DNA of 64,000 nucleotides from Pteria penguin. Its lineage: Eukaryota > Mollusca > Bivalvia > Pterioida > Pteriidae. Under the pieces are notes generated by a model, which was given only the letters and a program-made list of their open reading frames with translations, was not told the DNA's origin and made no database searches. The DNA is taken from positions 1,353,001 through 1,417,000 of the forward strand of contig CM068589.1 of assembly GCA_035048485.1 (NCBI GenBank), read 5' to 3'. This document shows positions 60,301 to 64,000 of the stretch, one piece after another. The position numbers were made by a program, and so were the translations under genes. Position 1 is the stretch's first letter. The number at the start of each line of letters is the position of its first letter.

Positions 60301-61109
60301 CCCAGTCACTGCAATGACAGTAATTTCAACAAGATTCACCGCAGCATGGACAATGTTTTACATACATCGGGTCGTACCAGTGGTCAGTGCTTAAATAGTC
60401 CAGATTCACTTGGGAGTGGGGAAGCGCCAGCCTCTCCCCCCTCTCCAAACTTTACTCACATGCCAGGAGAAGGCTACAGTGACTATACAGACTCTCAAAT
60501 AGAGCAGTACTCAAATCAGTCATGTGATAAGTCATGTGACCAGCCAGTCAGGTCATGTGACCTGGAATTAAGACGTTCTTATGATAACTCATTACCAAGT
60601 GATAGTAATACGGGACAAACGGGTAAACAGAAGAAAAGACTGAAGCGAGGAGGAGGTGATAGCGTTACTAGAGATCAAGCCACCAATACAGATCTTAGCA
60701 GTAATGGTAAGAGTTGTCTGTTCTTTGTTTTCTATTCCACGTACAACCATATTTTATTCCATTTGATTTGTTTACCATTGATTATATCACTTTTCATATG
60801 GGTTTGAGAGTTGCACAGGAGCTCATTGGTGCTTTTCATTACTGGGTAGAGGTCAAGCTGACTAAAATACTGCACTTGAATGCAGTTATATTTTTATTTT
60901 TATGAACACGTCATACCTACCTTTATCTAAATTATATATATATGTAATACATTTGTTAACTTTACTTTTTAGAGGGTACGTTAGAATTTTCAACCCTGAA
61001 GGAAGAGACACCAAGCCTGTCGCAAATTTCTGGTCAAAAATCTTCGGAATCTGTCAGTGTTTCTGAACAGTCTTCTCAAAACTCTAAAAACCTTCATCCC
61101 ATGGTATGA
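19501..61109 (+). CDS. ihog: Hedgehog co-receptor, Ihog/BOC/CDON family (16 coding exons, 1037 aa)
   Basis: Single-pass membrane protein expected at the cell surface, where this family binds Hedgehog and Patched and promotes reception. Joining the 16 exons listed separately gives 3114 nt with no internal stop. Order: signal peptide 1-26; Ig1 (Cys51, Trp62, Cys104); Ig2 (Cys148, Cys198, Phe161 where Trp is usual); Ig3 (Cys251, Trp262, Cys297); Ig4 (Cys339, Trp351, Cys386); basic linker 415-471; FnIII-1 about 476-576; FnIII-2 about 577-682; proline-rich stalk; TM 736-761; tail 762-1037. The FnIII-1 segment RIAAVYSNNDNK and the following GPNS are what I recognise as Ihog-like. Four Ig plus two FnIII matches Drosophila Ihog/Boi rather than vertebrate BOC (4+3) or CDON (5+3). 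In Drosophila, FnIII-1 binds Hedgehog with heparin and FnIII-2 contacts Patched (family knowledge). Orthology is by recognition, not by a search. Other Ig/FnIII receptors such as DCC/neogenin fit less well. Confidence 0.92.
21330..21425 (-). mobile_element. SINE family B, 3' fragment
   Basis: The minus strand reads GGCCAAAATCTATTACGCAA, then GCGTCAGTCTGGTGCCGCCA. This matches the 3' body of the copies at 46738 and 47832. The tRNA head is absent. Confidence 0.6.
21650..22640. repeat. 42-bp tandem array, about 20 copies
   Basis: The unit contains GGTATGGGACGCCATGTTGT, then CGAGGCTTGGGTTGATACAT. Copies at 22130-22480 are very similar and the outer ones decay. Because 42 is a multiple of 3, one frame reads as 14-residue repeats (WVDTSGMGRHVVEA) for 242 codons from 21820. 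That frame has no ATG at its start, no splice support and lies in intron 1, so I call it a minisatellite. Confidence 0.88.
24749..24945. mobile_element. MITE-like element with GGCGGA ends
   Basis: Begins GGCGGATCTAGAAG and ends CTTAATCCGCC, short inverted ends. The interior is rich in GTGCAG/CTGCAC blocks. A related structure lies at 25472-25635. Probably a non-autonomous DNA element. Confidence 0.5.
25078..25245 (+). mobile_element. tRNA-derived SINE, family A
   Basis: Plus-strand copy with GACTTGGTGTAGTGGTTCAG, GGGTTCCATTCCCGGGTTGC, CCATGTCACGATATGGTTG and an AATCAATCAAC tail. The B box is altered (CCAT for CGAT). Confidence 0.85.
25472..25635. mobile_element. MITE-like element with GGCGGA ends (second copy)
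   Basis: Begins GGCGGACTCAGAAATG and ends TTTTTGATTCCGCC. The G-rich left and C-rich right sides mirror 24749-24945. A weaker candidate may exist near 45640-45815, ending GGATCCGCG. Confidence 0.45.
27440..27600. repeat. Degenerate repeat around TGTCATGTACTGT
   Basis: TGTCATGTACTGT recurs three times (about 27453, 27487 and 27543) with intervening CAAGTGTTTCC. Old and irregular. Confidence 0.5.
28120..28530. repeat. 69-bp tandem repeat, about 5 copies
   Basis: The anchor ATCTTCACAG starts at 28172, 28241, 28310, 28379 and 28448, exactly 69 apart. The middle copies are nearly identical. 69 is a multiple of 3, so a 117-codon frame is open; it is not a gene. Confidence 0.93.
29655..29885. repeat. 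About 36-39-bp tandem repeat, 6 copies
   Basis: Unit carries ACGAGCACACATATATTAAT followed by GTTTATACACAC. Copies vary in length through CA and TA slippage. Confidence 0.88.
30153..30443 (+). CDS. ihog: Coding exon 2: Ig domain 1
   Basis: Acceptor at 30151-30152 after a pyrimidine tract; donor at 30444. It is 291 nt with phase 1 at both ends and encodes residues 27-123. A whole Ig domain sits on one exon: Cys51 in FTLPCKV, Trp62 in VRWKFNG and Cys104 in GLYQCIAT, with the SxxG-x-Y-x-C pattern before the second Cys. The opening PVFLAEPEST resembles the start of the first Ig domain in BOC/CDON proteins. Confidence 0.92.
30815..30995 (+). mobile_element. tRNA-derived SINE, family A (diverged)
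   Basis: GACTTGGTGTAGTGGTGAAA (A box), GCAGGTTCAATTTCCGG (decayed B box), CCAGTCGCGATATGATGG and AAAGCGATATAAAACATCAG match the family body. Confidence 0.75.
32400..32935. repeat. Degenerate minisatellite, about 45-60-bp units
   Basis: Variants of GAGGACTGTCAACAGGTACA and TTGGGGACCTTCCTAAATT recur roughly ten times up to 60 bases before exon 3. Outer copies are strongly diverged. Confidence 0.75.
32995..33141 (+). CDS. ihog: Coding exon 3: first half of Ig domain 2
   Basis: Acceptor TTTTTGTAG ends at 32994; donor G|GTAAGA at 33142. It is 147 nt, phase 1 at both ends, residues 124-172. The first Ig cysteine is Cys148 (VMLPCQPP). The usual core tryptophan is replaced by Phe161 (AVISFEVNG). 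N-glycosylation sequons NTT and NGT are present. The second half of the domain lies almost 9 kb downstream on exon 4. Confidence 0.88.
33540..33705 (+). mobile_element. Dispersed repeat, unclassified (copy 2)
   Basis: Same word order as 18108-18250: T run, GATGCCTGTACCTTTTCATT, AATTTGGGAAAATCAATGAA, TTTCC. The two copies lie 15 kb apart in direct orientation. Confidence 0.55.
34296..34606. repeat. 53-bp tandem repeat, about 6 copies
   Basis: Units begin AACTGCAGGTGGGAGTACTG, at 34296, 34349 and on. They are nearly identical except for one shortened copy near 34560. Each contains the 10-bp palindrome GAGAATTCTC. Confidence 0.93.
35560..35640 (-). mobile_element. tRNA-like SINE head (possible)
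   Basis: The minus strand shows GAGTGGCTCAACTG and GTGTTCGAATCCCA, at usable A and B box spacing. The body was not matched to the other families. Confidence 0.35.
36196..36363. repeat. (GTT)n and (GAT)n trinucleotide tract
   Basis: Successive runs of GTT and GAT/GGT triplets. The Leu/Met/Val-only ORF here is an artefact. Confidence 0.95.
37160..37255. repeat. (AAC)n(AAT)n(ATT)n tract with a palindromic centre
   Basis: AAC and AAT triplets switch to ATT triplets at about 37220, giving self-complementary arms of about 28 bp with no spacer. Confidence 0.93.
37445..37637. repeat. 88-bp direct repeat, about 2.2 copies
   Basis: CCTATCTAAC starts at 37461 and 37549. The shared parts include AACAGCACATGGAGA and GAAAAGTTTATTCTCGATAT. 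A few substitutions separate the copies. Confidence 0.9.
38935..39260. repeat. About 60-80-bp tandem repeat, 5 copies
   Basis: Unit contains GGTCACCGAGGTCTCTAGTC, then AGTGGTGAGAGGCTAC and CCAGTGCAGTG. Spacing varies from 59 to 80 bases. Confidence 0.88.
39569..39792. mobile_element. MITE with 42-bp terminal inverted repeats
   Basis: Left end 39569-39610 starts CCATGGTCCGGCGCCATAAA. Right end 39751-39792 is its reverse complement at 40 of 42 positions. About 140 AT-rich bases lie between. No coding capacity. A target-site duplication is not obvious. Confidence 0.85.
40380..40470. repeat. Short direct repeat GAATGAGGCGCCATGGGG
   Basis: Two copies at about 40384 and 40428, each followed by AAATGTTACT or AGATGTTACT, then a G run. 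Confidence 0.7.
40798..41065. repeat. 30-bp tandem repeat, about 9 copies
   Basis: Unit built on AAAGGCGAGCGGTGAACTAT and GGATTTAACT. The minus strand reads as a 10-residue repeat (HRSPLVKSII) and stays open for 111 codons, but there is no gene support. Confidence 0.93.
42094..42249 (+). CDS. ihog: Coding exon 4: second half of Ig domain 2
   Basis: Acceptor TTTGTTTTGCAG ends at 42093; donor G|GTGAGT at 42250. It is 156 nt, phase 1 at both ends, residues 173-224. It carries the SLMIYNASQSDQGEYRC motif with Cys198 and completes Ig2. Sequons NAS and NQT are present. The phase match to exon 3 and the complementary half-domain support joining across the long intron 3. Confidence 0.92.
43215..43495. 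repeat. 39-bp tandem repeat, 7 copies
   Basis: TGAACAGAGC recurs every 39 bases from 43222. Unit GAGCTCACAGAGGGACTCTT followed by AAAAAGAAACTTC. Copies are almost identical. Confidence 0.95.
43600..44250. repeat. 44-bp tandem repeat, about 14 copies
   Basis: Unit contains TTTGTCTGTCTGTCAGGAAT, then ATCTGGGTTGTATATAGCAT. Anchors at 43717 and 43761 show the 44-base period. One copy near 43690 is shortened. Confidence 0.93.
46738..46992 (+). mobile_element. tRNA-derived SINE, family B
   Basis: AAGCCGGCGTAACCTAGTGA (decayed A box), GGGGTTCGAGTCCCGC (B box), CCGGTGTTCTGTCCTTCGGA, GGCACGTTAAAGATCCCTCA, GGCAGATGCTGTCACCATAT, and an AATCAATC tail. It matches 47832-48113 in the opposite orientation. 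Confidence 0.88.
47832..48113 (-). mobile_element. tRNA-derived SINE, family B (best copy)
   Basis: The minus strand starts AAGCCGGCGTGGCTCAGTGG (intact A box), has GGGTTCGACCCCCGCC (B box) and the full body, and ends with an ATTCAATC tail. The 110-codon minus ORF here is just the SINE. Confidence 0.9.
48350..48500 (+). mobile_element. SINE family B, diverged fragment
   Basis: TGTCACGGTAGATGTGACTC, TACACGTTACAAAGGTCTAG and CAGACAGGTGCCGTCACCTT follow the family B body order. The head is missing. Confidence 0.6.
48531..48630. repeat. 20-21-bp tandem repeat, 5 copies
   Basis: Unit AATATGGTGGAATTAATTA, with one extra A in later copies. Confidence 0.93.
49083..49247 (+). CDS. ihog: Coding exon 5: first half of Ig domain 3
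   Basis: Acceptor TTTCTCTTTTCAG ends at 49082; donor G|GTATAA at 49248. It is 165 nt, phase 1 at both ends, residues 225-279. Cys251 (ATLECVAEG) and Trp262 (PQITWQKYG) form an I-set-like Ig core with the common GSPPP turn. Sequons NRS and NAT occur. Confidence 0.93.
49390..49506. repeat. 37-bp tandem repeat, 3 copies
   Basis: CATCTGAAATATAAAATAAC then CAAACCAGAGGCTTAT. It lies just after exon 5 and abuts the large array. Confidence 0.9.
49505..52092. repeat. 2.6 kb G/T-rich minisatellite filling most of intron 5
   Basis: About 60 copies of a roughly 41-base unit: GGCACCTTGTTTGTTATTCT followed by GTATGTGTGTGGGGGAGGG. Units differ in G-run length and in variants such as GTATGGGTGTGGGGATGTG or TTGGTGTGGGGGAGTTGGC. 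Blocks of unlike variants recur in the same order, a higher-order structure. The + strand is nearly stop-free, so all three frames show ORFs up to 302 codons of low-complexity CVG/LFVILYVCG residues. None is a gene. Confidence 0.96.
52163..52210 (+). mobile_element. Possible SINE family B scrap
   Basis: CATCAGACAGGTACTGCCGC resembles the family B body word GCATCAGGCAGGTGCCGCCA. Too short to be sure. Confidence 0.3.
52343..52450 (+). CDS. ihog: Coding exon 6: second half of Ig domain 3
   Basis: Acceptor ATTTTTAAG ends at 52342; donor G|GTAAGA at 52451. It is 108 nt, phase 1 at both ends, residues 280-315. It encodes NLHVYNITLEDSGTYVC with Cys297, followed by KAHNQYGSDNK, the classic end of an I-set Ig domain. 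It has no long ORF of its own and lies just after the intron 5 minisatellite. Confidence 0.9.
52451..53062 (+). other. Intron 6 of ihog (612 bp)
   Basis: The largest intron without a minisatellite. It has a 13-bp inverted repeat, ATCTGACCGTAAA at 52818-52830 against its complement at 52862-52874. Confidence 0.8.
53063..53218 (+). CDS. ihog: Coding exon 7: first half of Ig domain 4
   Basis: Acceptor TTTTTATTTCAG ends at 53062; donor G|GTAAGT at 53219. It is 156 nt, phase 1 at both ends, residues 316-367. Cys339 (IQLRCKVTG) and Trp351 (PEVIWYHNA) give the Ig core. The strand before them, HVTVNPGES, is typical of I-set domains. Confidence 0.93.
53262..53578. repeat. 62-bp tandem repeat, about 5 copies (intron 7)
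   Basis: ATGTACACTCTGGCCATGTA-type units start 62 bases apart (53282, 53344, 53406, 53468, 53530). Copies are nearly identical. Confidence 0.95.
53570..53750. repeat. 26-bp tandem repeat, about 7 copies (intron 7)
   Basis: Unit CCAGGCACACACTTGGCTAT plus GGACAG. It directly follows the 62-bp array and shares its CTGGCTATG edge. Confidence 0.93.
53987..54127 (+). CDS. ihog: Coding exon 8: second half of Ig domain 4
   Basis: Acceptor TTTTATTTTCAG ends at 53986; donor CAG|GTCAGT at 54128. It is 141 nt, phase 1 at both ends, residues 368-414. It encodes FINHIQPEKSGIYQC with Cys386 and ends Ig4 with a short GHPIGDIDNA tail. An earlier GT inside the exon (AAAG|GTCATC) is also phase 1 but is a poor donor match. 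Confidence 0.9.
54160..54310. repeat. About 55-bp repeat, 3 copies (intron 8)
   Basis: GAAGATAACATTCAGGACCA, TCCTGTTTAGGGGGAATCTG and ACTTCAGC recur in order. A 21-bp duplication (ACTTCCATCCAGTCAGAAGG) follows at about 54429-54470. Confidence 0.85.
54571..54667 (+). repeat. Duplicated splice acceptor copies before exon 9
   Basis: The motif TTTGTAGATGAG, or close variants, occurs at about 54573, 54603, 54626 (TTTTAGATGAG) and 54661, the last being the exon 9 acceptor. Each copy repeats the AG and the first bases of exon 9. Use of the AG at 54580 or 54610 leads quickly to an in-frame stop. The AG at 54630 is 36 bases upstream and in frame, and would add 12 residues (DEGVKLFFFLFV). Confidence 0.7.
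54667..54837 (+). CDS. ihog: Coding exon 9: extremely basic linker between Ig4 and FnIII-1
   Basis: Acceptor TTTGTTTGTAG ends at 54666; donor T|GTAAGT at 54838. It is 171 nt, phase 1 at both ends, residues 415-471. It has no recognisable fold. Residues 440-464 contain 21 Lys/Arg out of 25 (RRRKDKKRKRKN and onward), and several RxxR or RRRK patterns could suit furin-type proteases. The matching DNA, 54741-54808, is purine except for two T residues. The position, next to the domain that needs heparin in Drosophila Ihog, makes a heparan-sulphate contact plausible, but this is inference. The flanking phase and both splice sites argue that it is a real exon. It could be skipped without shifting the frame. 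Confidence 0.82.
55015..55280. repeat. 22-bp tandem repeat, about 12 copies
   Basis: Unit GATGTCTGAGATAGTATAAA plus GT, with single-base variants. Confidence 0.95.
55283..55338 (+). mobile_element. SINE family B, short fragment between two arrays
   Basis: AAAAGATTCCTCACTGCCTC and the following TGCGTCTGTACCG match AAAGATCCCTCACTGCTTCG and GTCCGT in the SINE at 46738. Confidence 0.6.
55338..56132. repeat. 52-bp tandem array, about 15 copies, with 260-bp higher-order repeat
   Basis: Unit built on GATCATTACTTTGGAGCCAT, then GCACCAGGCTGGTTCCATCA and CTATACATGGGT. Variant units (TATATGGGA, CATCAGG, CACAATACATGGGA) recur in the same order 260 bases apart, at about 55480-55650 and 55740-55910, so five-unit blocks were duplicated. 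Confidence 0.95.
56591..56809 (+). CDS. ihog: Coding exon 10: first part of FnIII domain 1
   Basis: Acceptor TCCTCCACAG ends at 56590; donor G|GTAGGG at 56810. It is 219 nt, phase 1 at both ends, residues 472-544. The FnIII hallmarks are Trp496 in VKLNWTVPEN, FRVQYRAI, and the YEVSGLEP turn before the EF loop. In Drosophila Ihog the corresponding FnIII-1 binds Hedgehog with heparin (family knowledge). Glycosylation sequon NWT is present. Confidence 0.93.
57503..57693 (+). CDS. ihog: Coding exon 11: end of FnIII-1 and start of FnIII-2
   Basis: Acceptor TATGTTTTTCAG ends at 57502; donor AAT|GTAAGT at 57694. It is 191 nt, entering in phase 1 and leaving in phase 0, residues 545-608. It opens with GTYKFRIAAVYSNNDNK, then GPNSERF, the most Ihog-like stretch in the protein. 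It ends with YWLHIKWN, the first strands of FnIII-2 including Trp607. Confidence 0.94.
57960..58062. repeat. 19-bp tandem repeat, about 5 copies (intron 11)
   Basis: Unit GATATTCCTAGTATTAGTA; one copy lacks TATTC. Confidence 0.93.
58623..58845 (+). CDS. ihog: Coding exon 12: rest of FnIII domain 2
   Basis: Acceptor TTCTGCTTTCAG ends at 58622; donor G|GTAAGT at 58846. It is 223 nt, entering in phase 0 and leaving in phase 1, residues 609-682. It encodes PIEGFFLYYKDYN, YLLTNLSQGTSYSIY and SFNAAGESNPS, the C, E/F and G strands of an FnIII fold. The equivalent domain contacts Patched in Drosophila (family knowledge). Confidence 0.94.
59180..59443 (+). CDS. ihog: Coding exon 13: stalk and transmembrane helix
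   Basis: Acceptor TCTGCAG ends at 59179; donor G|GTAAAT at 59444. It is 264 nt, phase 1 at both ends, residues 683-770. A proline-rich extracellular stalk (683-735) precedes one hydrophobic helix, about 736-761 (LLYMILGIVLGVMMLFLILF and on to CWW). A basic stop-transfer KQRQQRR follows, which sets the N-out topology. Confidence 0.94.
59724..59953 (+). CDS. ihog: Coding exon 14: cytoplasmic tail, membrane-proximal part
   Basis: Acceptor TTTCTCTTCAG ends at 59723; donor CAA|GTGAGT at 59954. It is 230 nt, entering in phase 1 and leaving in phase 0, residues 771-847. The sequence is Asn/Gly/Ser rich (NGGFGVHSSMNGGVPNGHVG) without a recognised domain. Tyr-containing segments such as HRIYSDSL could be phosphorylated, but nothing in the sequence proves it. 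Confidence 0.88.
60271..60706 (+). CDS. ihog: Coding exon 15: cytoplasmic tail, central part
   Basis: Acceptor TAATTTTGCAG ends at 60270; donor G|GTAAGA at 60707. It is 436 nt, entering in phase 0 and leaving in phase 1, residues 848-992. It is predicted disordered: Ser, Asn and Asp rich, with a proline patch (ASPPSPNF), three SCD repeats (SCDKSCDQPVRSCD) encoded by repeated TCATGTGA, and a basic cluster KQKKRLKRGGG. No enzymatic domain is seen, in keeping with this receptor family. Confidence 0.88.
60973..61109 (+). CDS. ihog: Coding exon 16: C-terminus and stop codon
   Basis: Acceptor TTTACTTTTTAG ends at 60972. The 137 nt enter in phase 1 and finish at TGA 61107-61109, residues 993-1037. 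It is Ser/Gln rich (SLSQISGQKSSESVSVSEQS) and ends NLHPMV. It is too short to stand out as an ORF, but phase, acceptor and composition fit the end of the tail. Confidence 0.82.
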
Positions 61110-61536
61110 CATCCAGTGTTATCCTCCTTGATGACTTACCCACCAGGTGGAGGCTTGTCAGCACAATATGTTGTGAGATTCTTGGGAGTTTTCCTTGAAG
61201 ATAAGGGTAGAAGACGAGGATGTTGGTGCCAAAAATGAGTTGGTTGTGCTGCCGGTTTTTTATGATGATATAAATTAACGAGAATTGTAAAAAAGCTTAT
61301 GTTTACTTTGAACTCGAGTTCTCTAACAAAGTTATTTATGAAGAAGAAAGATGATGTTATTCCTACACTCTTTTTATCCAGGTATATAATTTTCTTTTTA
61401 ATTTATTATGTTTTATGATTAAAATAGGTAAACTTACTTTTCCACATATTATTTATTCTTTTTTAGTATAAAATGCTAGAAAAAAATTGAATGAGCTTTT
61501 TCTTTTTATGTGAAAAGCAAAATTTTGATTTCTTTG

Positions 61537-61539
<3 letters not shown>

Positions 61540-61579
<40 letters not shown>
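61540..61579. repeat. (TA)n microsatellite in the 3' UTR region
   Basis: 40 bases of TA dinucleotide, about 430 bases after the stop codon. Confidence 0.95.
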
Positions 61580-61584
<5 letters not shown>

Positions 61585-61669
61585 TGGCTTTTAAATTAAG
61601 TAAGAATTTTATTGCTTCTCCCCCAAGAAAGTTATTTGCATAAGAAAAAAAGAAATTTAAGTTGTAAGG

Positions 61670-61675
61670 AATAAA
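61670..61675 (+). promoter_or_regulatory. Candidate polyadenylation signal AATAAA (proximal)
   Basis: The hexamer is followed within 20 bases by a T-rich tract (CTCTTTTTTTCCG), a fair downstream element. It would give a 3' UTR of about 0.57 kb. Confidence 0.35.
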
Positions 61676-63119
61676 AGTGGAAACTCTTTTTTTCCGTCAC
61701 AATAGATTGTAATGTAGAACTCGAGTTTGGAGTGCAAGCTGATTGGCCAGTTCTAGGTCATTTCATAGGGTAAATTTTCCAGTAAATATCGACTATCACA
61801 TTGTGATAGATCCACAAAGGGAGGTAATCAAATATAAGGGTAGACAACTTTGATCGCTGCTTATCTTCAAAATACAATATAGAAATATATGCATGTTTGT
61901 TTTTGTTTTTTCATCTAATCCTATGTGAAAAATTTTTTCTTTTGTTTTTATTATATAAAATGTTTTTATTCCGGAGACTTTCTTAATCTTAAAGGGAAAA
62001 TGTTATACCCTACACGTAGATAAAATTAAAAACTAAGAAAAAATGAAGAGTGAGTTCATCAAAAACTATAATGAAATTTGTAGCTGATTTTTTTTTCTTT
62101 TATAGAAATTCCTCAATTACACATTCATAGATGTTTATGTGACATTATTTGATTATCTCCCTTGTACCATGTATGCCAATTATTATTTGATGACCTCTCT
62201 AGAGGTAGAATTATAGTGCTTCGAGTTATAAACTATTTTTTTCCCCTTCAGAATAATCTGAAAACGAGAATATGCACCAAATTATTGTGTTTTAATTTAT
62301 CCGAATATATGGCAAAATATATTCAACCATGCCAGTGAAAACTTCAGTTTATATGTTGTTCTGTTATTATGTGTTGAATTTTTATTATATTGTCACAAAT
62401 TTGTCACAGTTGTTTATATTTTTCTCCTGTGAGAATATAAATAATGGGATGGAAATTCATGTACCGAATGATTTCAGTGTAATTAATGCAAGTTGCCGAG
62501 GTATTTAATACAGATTATTCAGTAGATCTTTTATACAATGATTTTTTTTTCACAGGTACATGTAGTGAAAATACCTATGTGGAAAAATGAAATTAATGTT
62601 AATTAAATTGAAAAATGACCACTTGTAAATCAATAGTGAAAAAAATCAGAATTATTTTACAGAACAGTTTAAGAAGGATTATTTTTTAAAAAGAAAGACA
62701 ACTCTTACAATTGTCTTTTCATAAAGCACCTTGTTCAGCGTCGTAGATATTGACATGCCGACACTAGACTATATACTTCCAATCAGCTGAAATACACTCT
62801 CTTCTTTGAATAAAATGAAAATCACATCTTTAAAAATGCAAGAGGATTGATTCTTTTTGAAATTAAAAAGATGTTGAAAGGTTGGTTCAGTATAAAAGAC
62901 AAATTATTCCTTAACTTGGAATGAATGTAAAGTAGAAAATAGTACCAGGGATGTAAACTGAAGTTTTCTCTGGCGATATATCTCTTGTACATGATTTTGT
63001 TCAGTATTACATGTATTGTATATTAAGGCCAAACCACTTTGTCCCAATGTAAGTTACAACTGCCGCATGCATGGGGGGAAAAAGATGCCAACTTGTGATA
63101 TGATAAAATGTGTGAATGA

Positions 63120-63250
63120 TTTTATTGTTGATGGATGGTTGTTATGGTGATGACTGTTACTGTGGATACTTGTTTTGTTGCTATGGATATTTGATATGTT
63201 GCCATGGATGCTTGTTTGGTTGCTATGGTTATATGTTGTTATAATACTCA
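63120..63250. repeat. Degenerate repeat around TTGCTATGGAT
   Basis: TGTTATGG, TGTTGCTATGGATA, TGTTGCCATGGATG and TGGTTGCTATGG recur 25-30 bases apart. Confidence 0.6.
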
Positions 63251-63945
63251 CCACTGATAGAACAAGAAATTTTTTTGATCACTCAGGCGTGAACGTTGCG
63301 TTCAGAATTCCCCCAAAGGAACTATAATTTGAATTTTGTTTATGATGTACTCTGCATTACAGTTCTGGATGCTGTTTTTTATTTGCGAGCATTTTATTTC
63401 CGTGGGGATGCTACTTTTGCAAGGGTCACAATATTGGTTACCTTTGCGAAATAAATGATTTGATAGACACTGCGAATAAGGTCAGTGTGCAAAATAAAAT
63501 TCCAGGAAAGATTTTAATGAATGTAAAACAGGGCAAATTACATTGGATTTTGAATTTTCGGAAAGAATCTTCGCAAATAGAGGACAGTGCTCAGTATGAA
63601 GGTTAATAGTAAATCTTGGAATCGACACCAAATTACCAGGTTCTCCAGGTTAGGCTATATTGTGTCCAACCTATGTTTGGTTAATTAGGGAAAATTAAAG
63701 GAGAACCCACTTGAGAACTACTTGTACTAAATTGAACAATTTCCCACCGGTTGTGTTAAGATCAAAGATTAAATTTCAGTCAAATTTTGAAATATGTAAG
63801 AAAAACTACTTTACAGAAATATGCAATAAAAAGAATAGTATGCTTATAAAATTTAATCATTGTTGTATTGAAATTTTGTTATCAGTTGAATTTTATTTAT
63901 ATAAATGACCTTTCCATGTCGACTAGATGAAATGCACAATAATCA

Positions 63946-63951
63946 AATAAA
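63946..63951 (+). promoter_or_regulatory. Candidate polyadenylation signal AATAAA (distal)
   Basis: Canonical hexamer followed by a T/G-rich stretch (TTTGTAATAGCTGATGTT) close to the window end. Use would give a 3' UTR of about 2.85 kb. Competing hexamers lie at 61670 and 62809. Confidence 0.3.
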
Positions 63952-64000
63952 GACACAGAAGTCTGATACGTCATTTGAAATCTTTGTAATAGCTGATGTT

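Larger units (their letters stand above)
61110..63970 (+). other. 3' UTR and downstream flank
   Basis: There is no coding potential after the stop. The sequence is AT-rich with a (TA) run at 61540-61579 and a degenerate repeat around GTTGCTATGGAT near 63130-63250. AATAAA signals occur at 61670-61675, 62809-62814 and 63946-63951. I cannot tell which is used. Confidence 0.5.

Overview
This is a 64 kb piece of an animal nuclear genome. It is AT-rich with long introns, many minisatellites and tRNA-derived SINEs. The SINE heads and the gene's domain layout suggest a lophotrochozoan, most likely a bivalve mollusc; that placement is inference, not proof. I find one convincing protein-coding gene, on the + strand: a complete coding region for a hedgehog co-receptor of the Ihog/BOC/CDON family. 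It has 16 coding exons from the ATG at 19501 to the TGA at 61107-61109. All introns have GT/AG ends and compatible phases, and the joined reading frame gives 1037 residues.

Protein layout: signal peptide (about 1-26), four Ig domains (Ig1 on exon 2, Ig2 on exons 3-4, Ig3 on exons 5-6, Ig4 on exons 7-8), an extremely basic linker made entirely by exon 9, two fibronectin type III domains (exons 10-12), one transmembrane helix (about 736-761) and a Ser/Asn-rich cytoplasmic tail of about 276 residues. Four Ig plus two FnIII is the Drosophila Ihog/Boi layout. Vertebrate BOC and CDON have three FnIII domains.

Layout: 1-19428 is upstream flank, or introns of a 5' UTR I cannot define. It holds SINEs, minisatellites, a perfect 24-bp hairpin and a 105-nt (TA) run, but no coding gene. 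19429-19579 is the start exon, with two short overlapping uORFs. 19580-60972 is the split gene. 61110 to the window end is 3' UTR and flank with several AATAAA signals.

The striking feature is how many introns carry their own private tandem arrays (19 to 88 bp units). The largest is a 2.6 kb G/T-rich array in intron 5. These arrays produce most of the long spurious ORFs. I see no CRISPR, operon or other multi-gene system. The points most worth checking are the basic exon 9 with its duplicated splice acceptors, the overlapping uORF chain at the start codon, and the intronic arrays.
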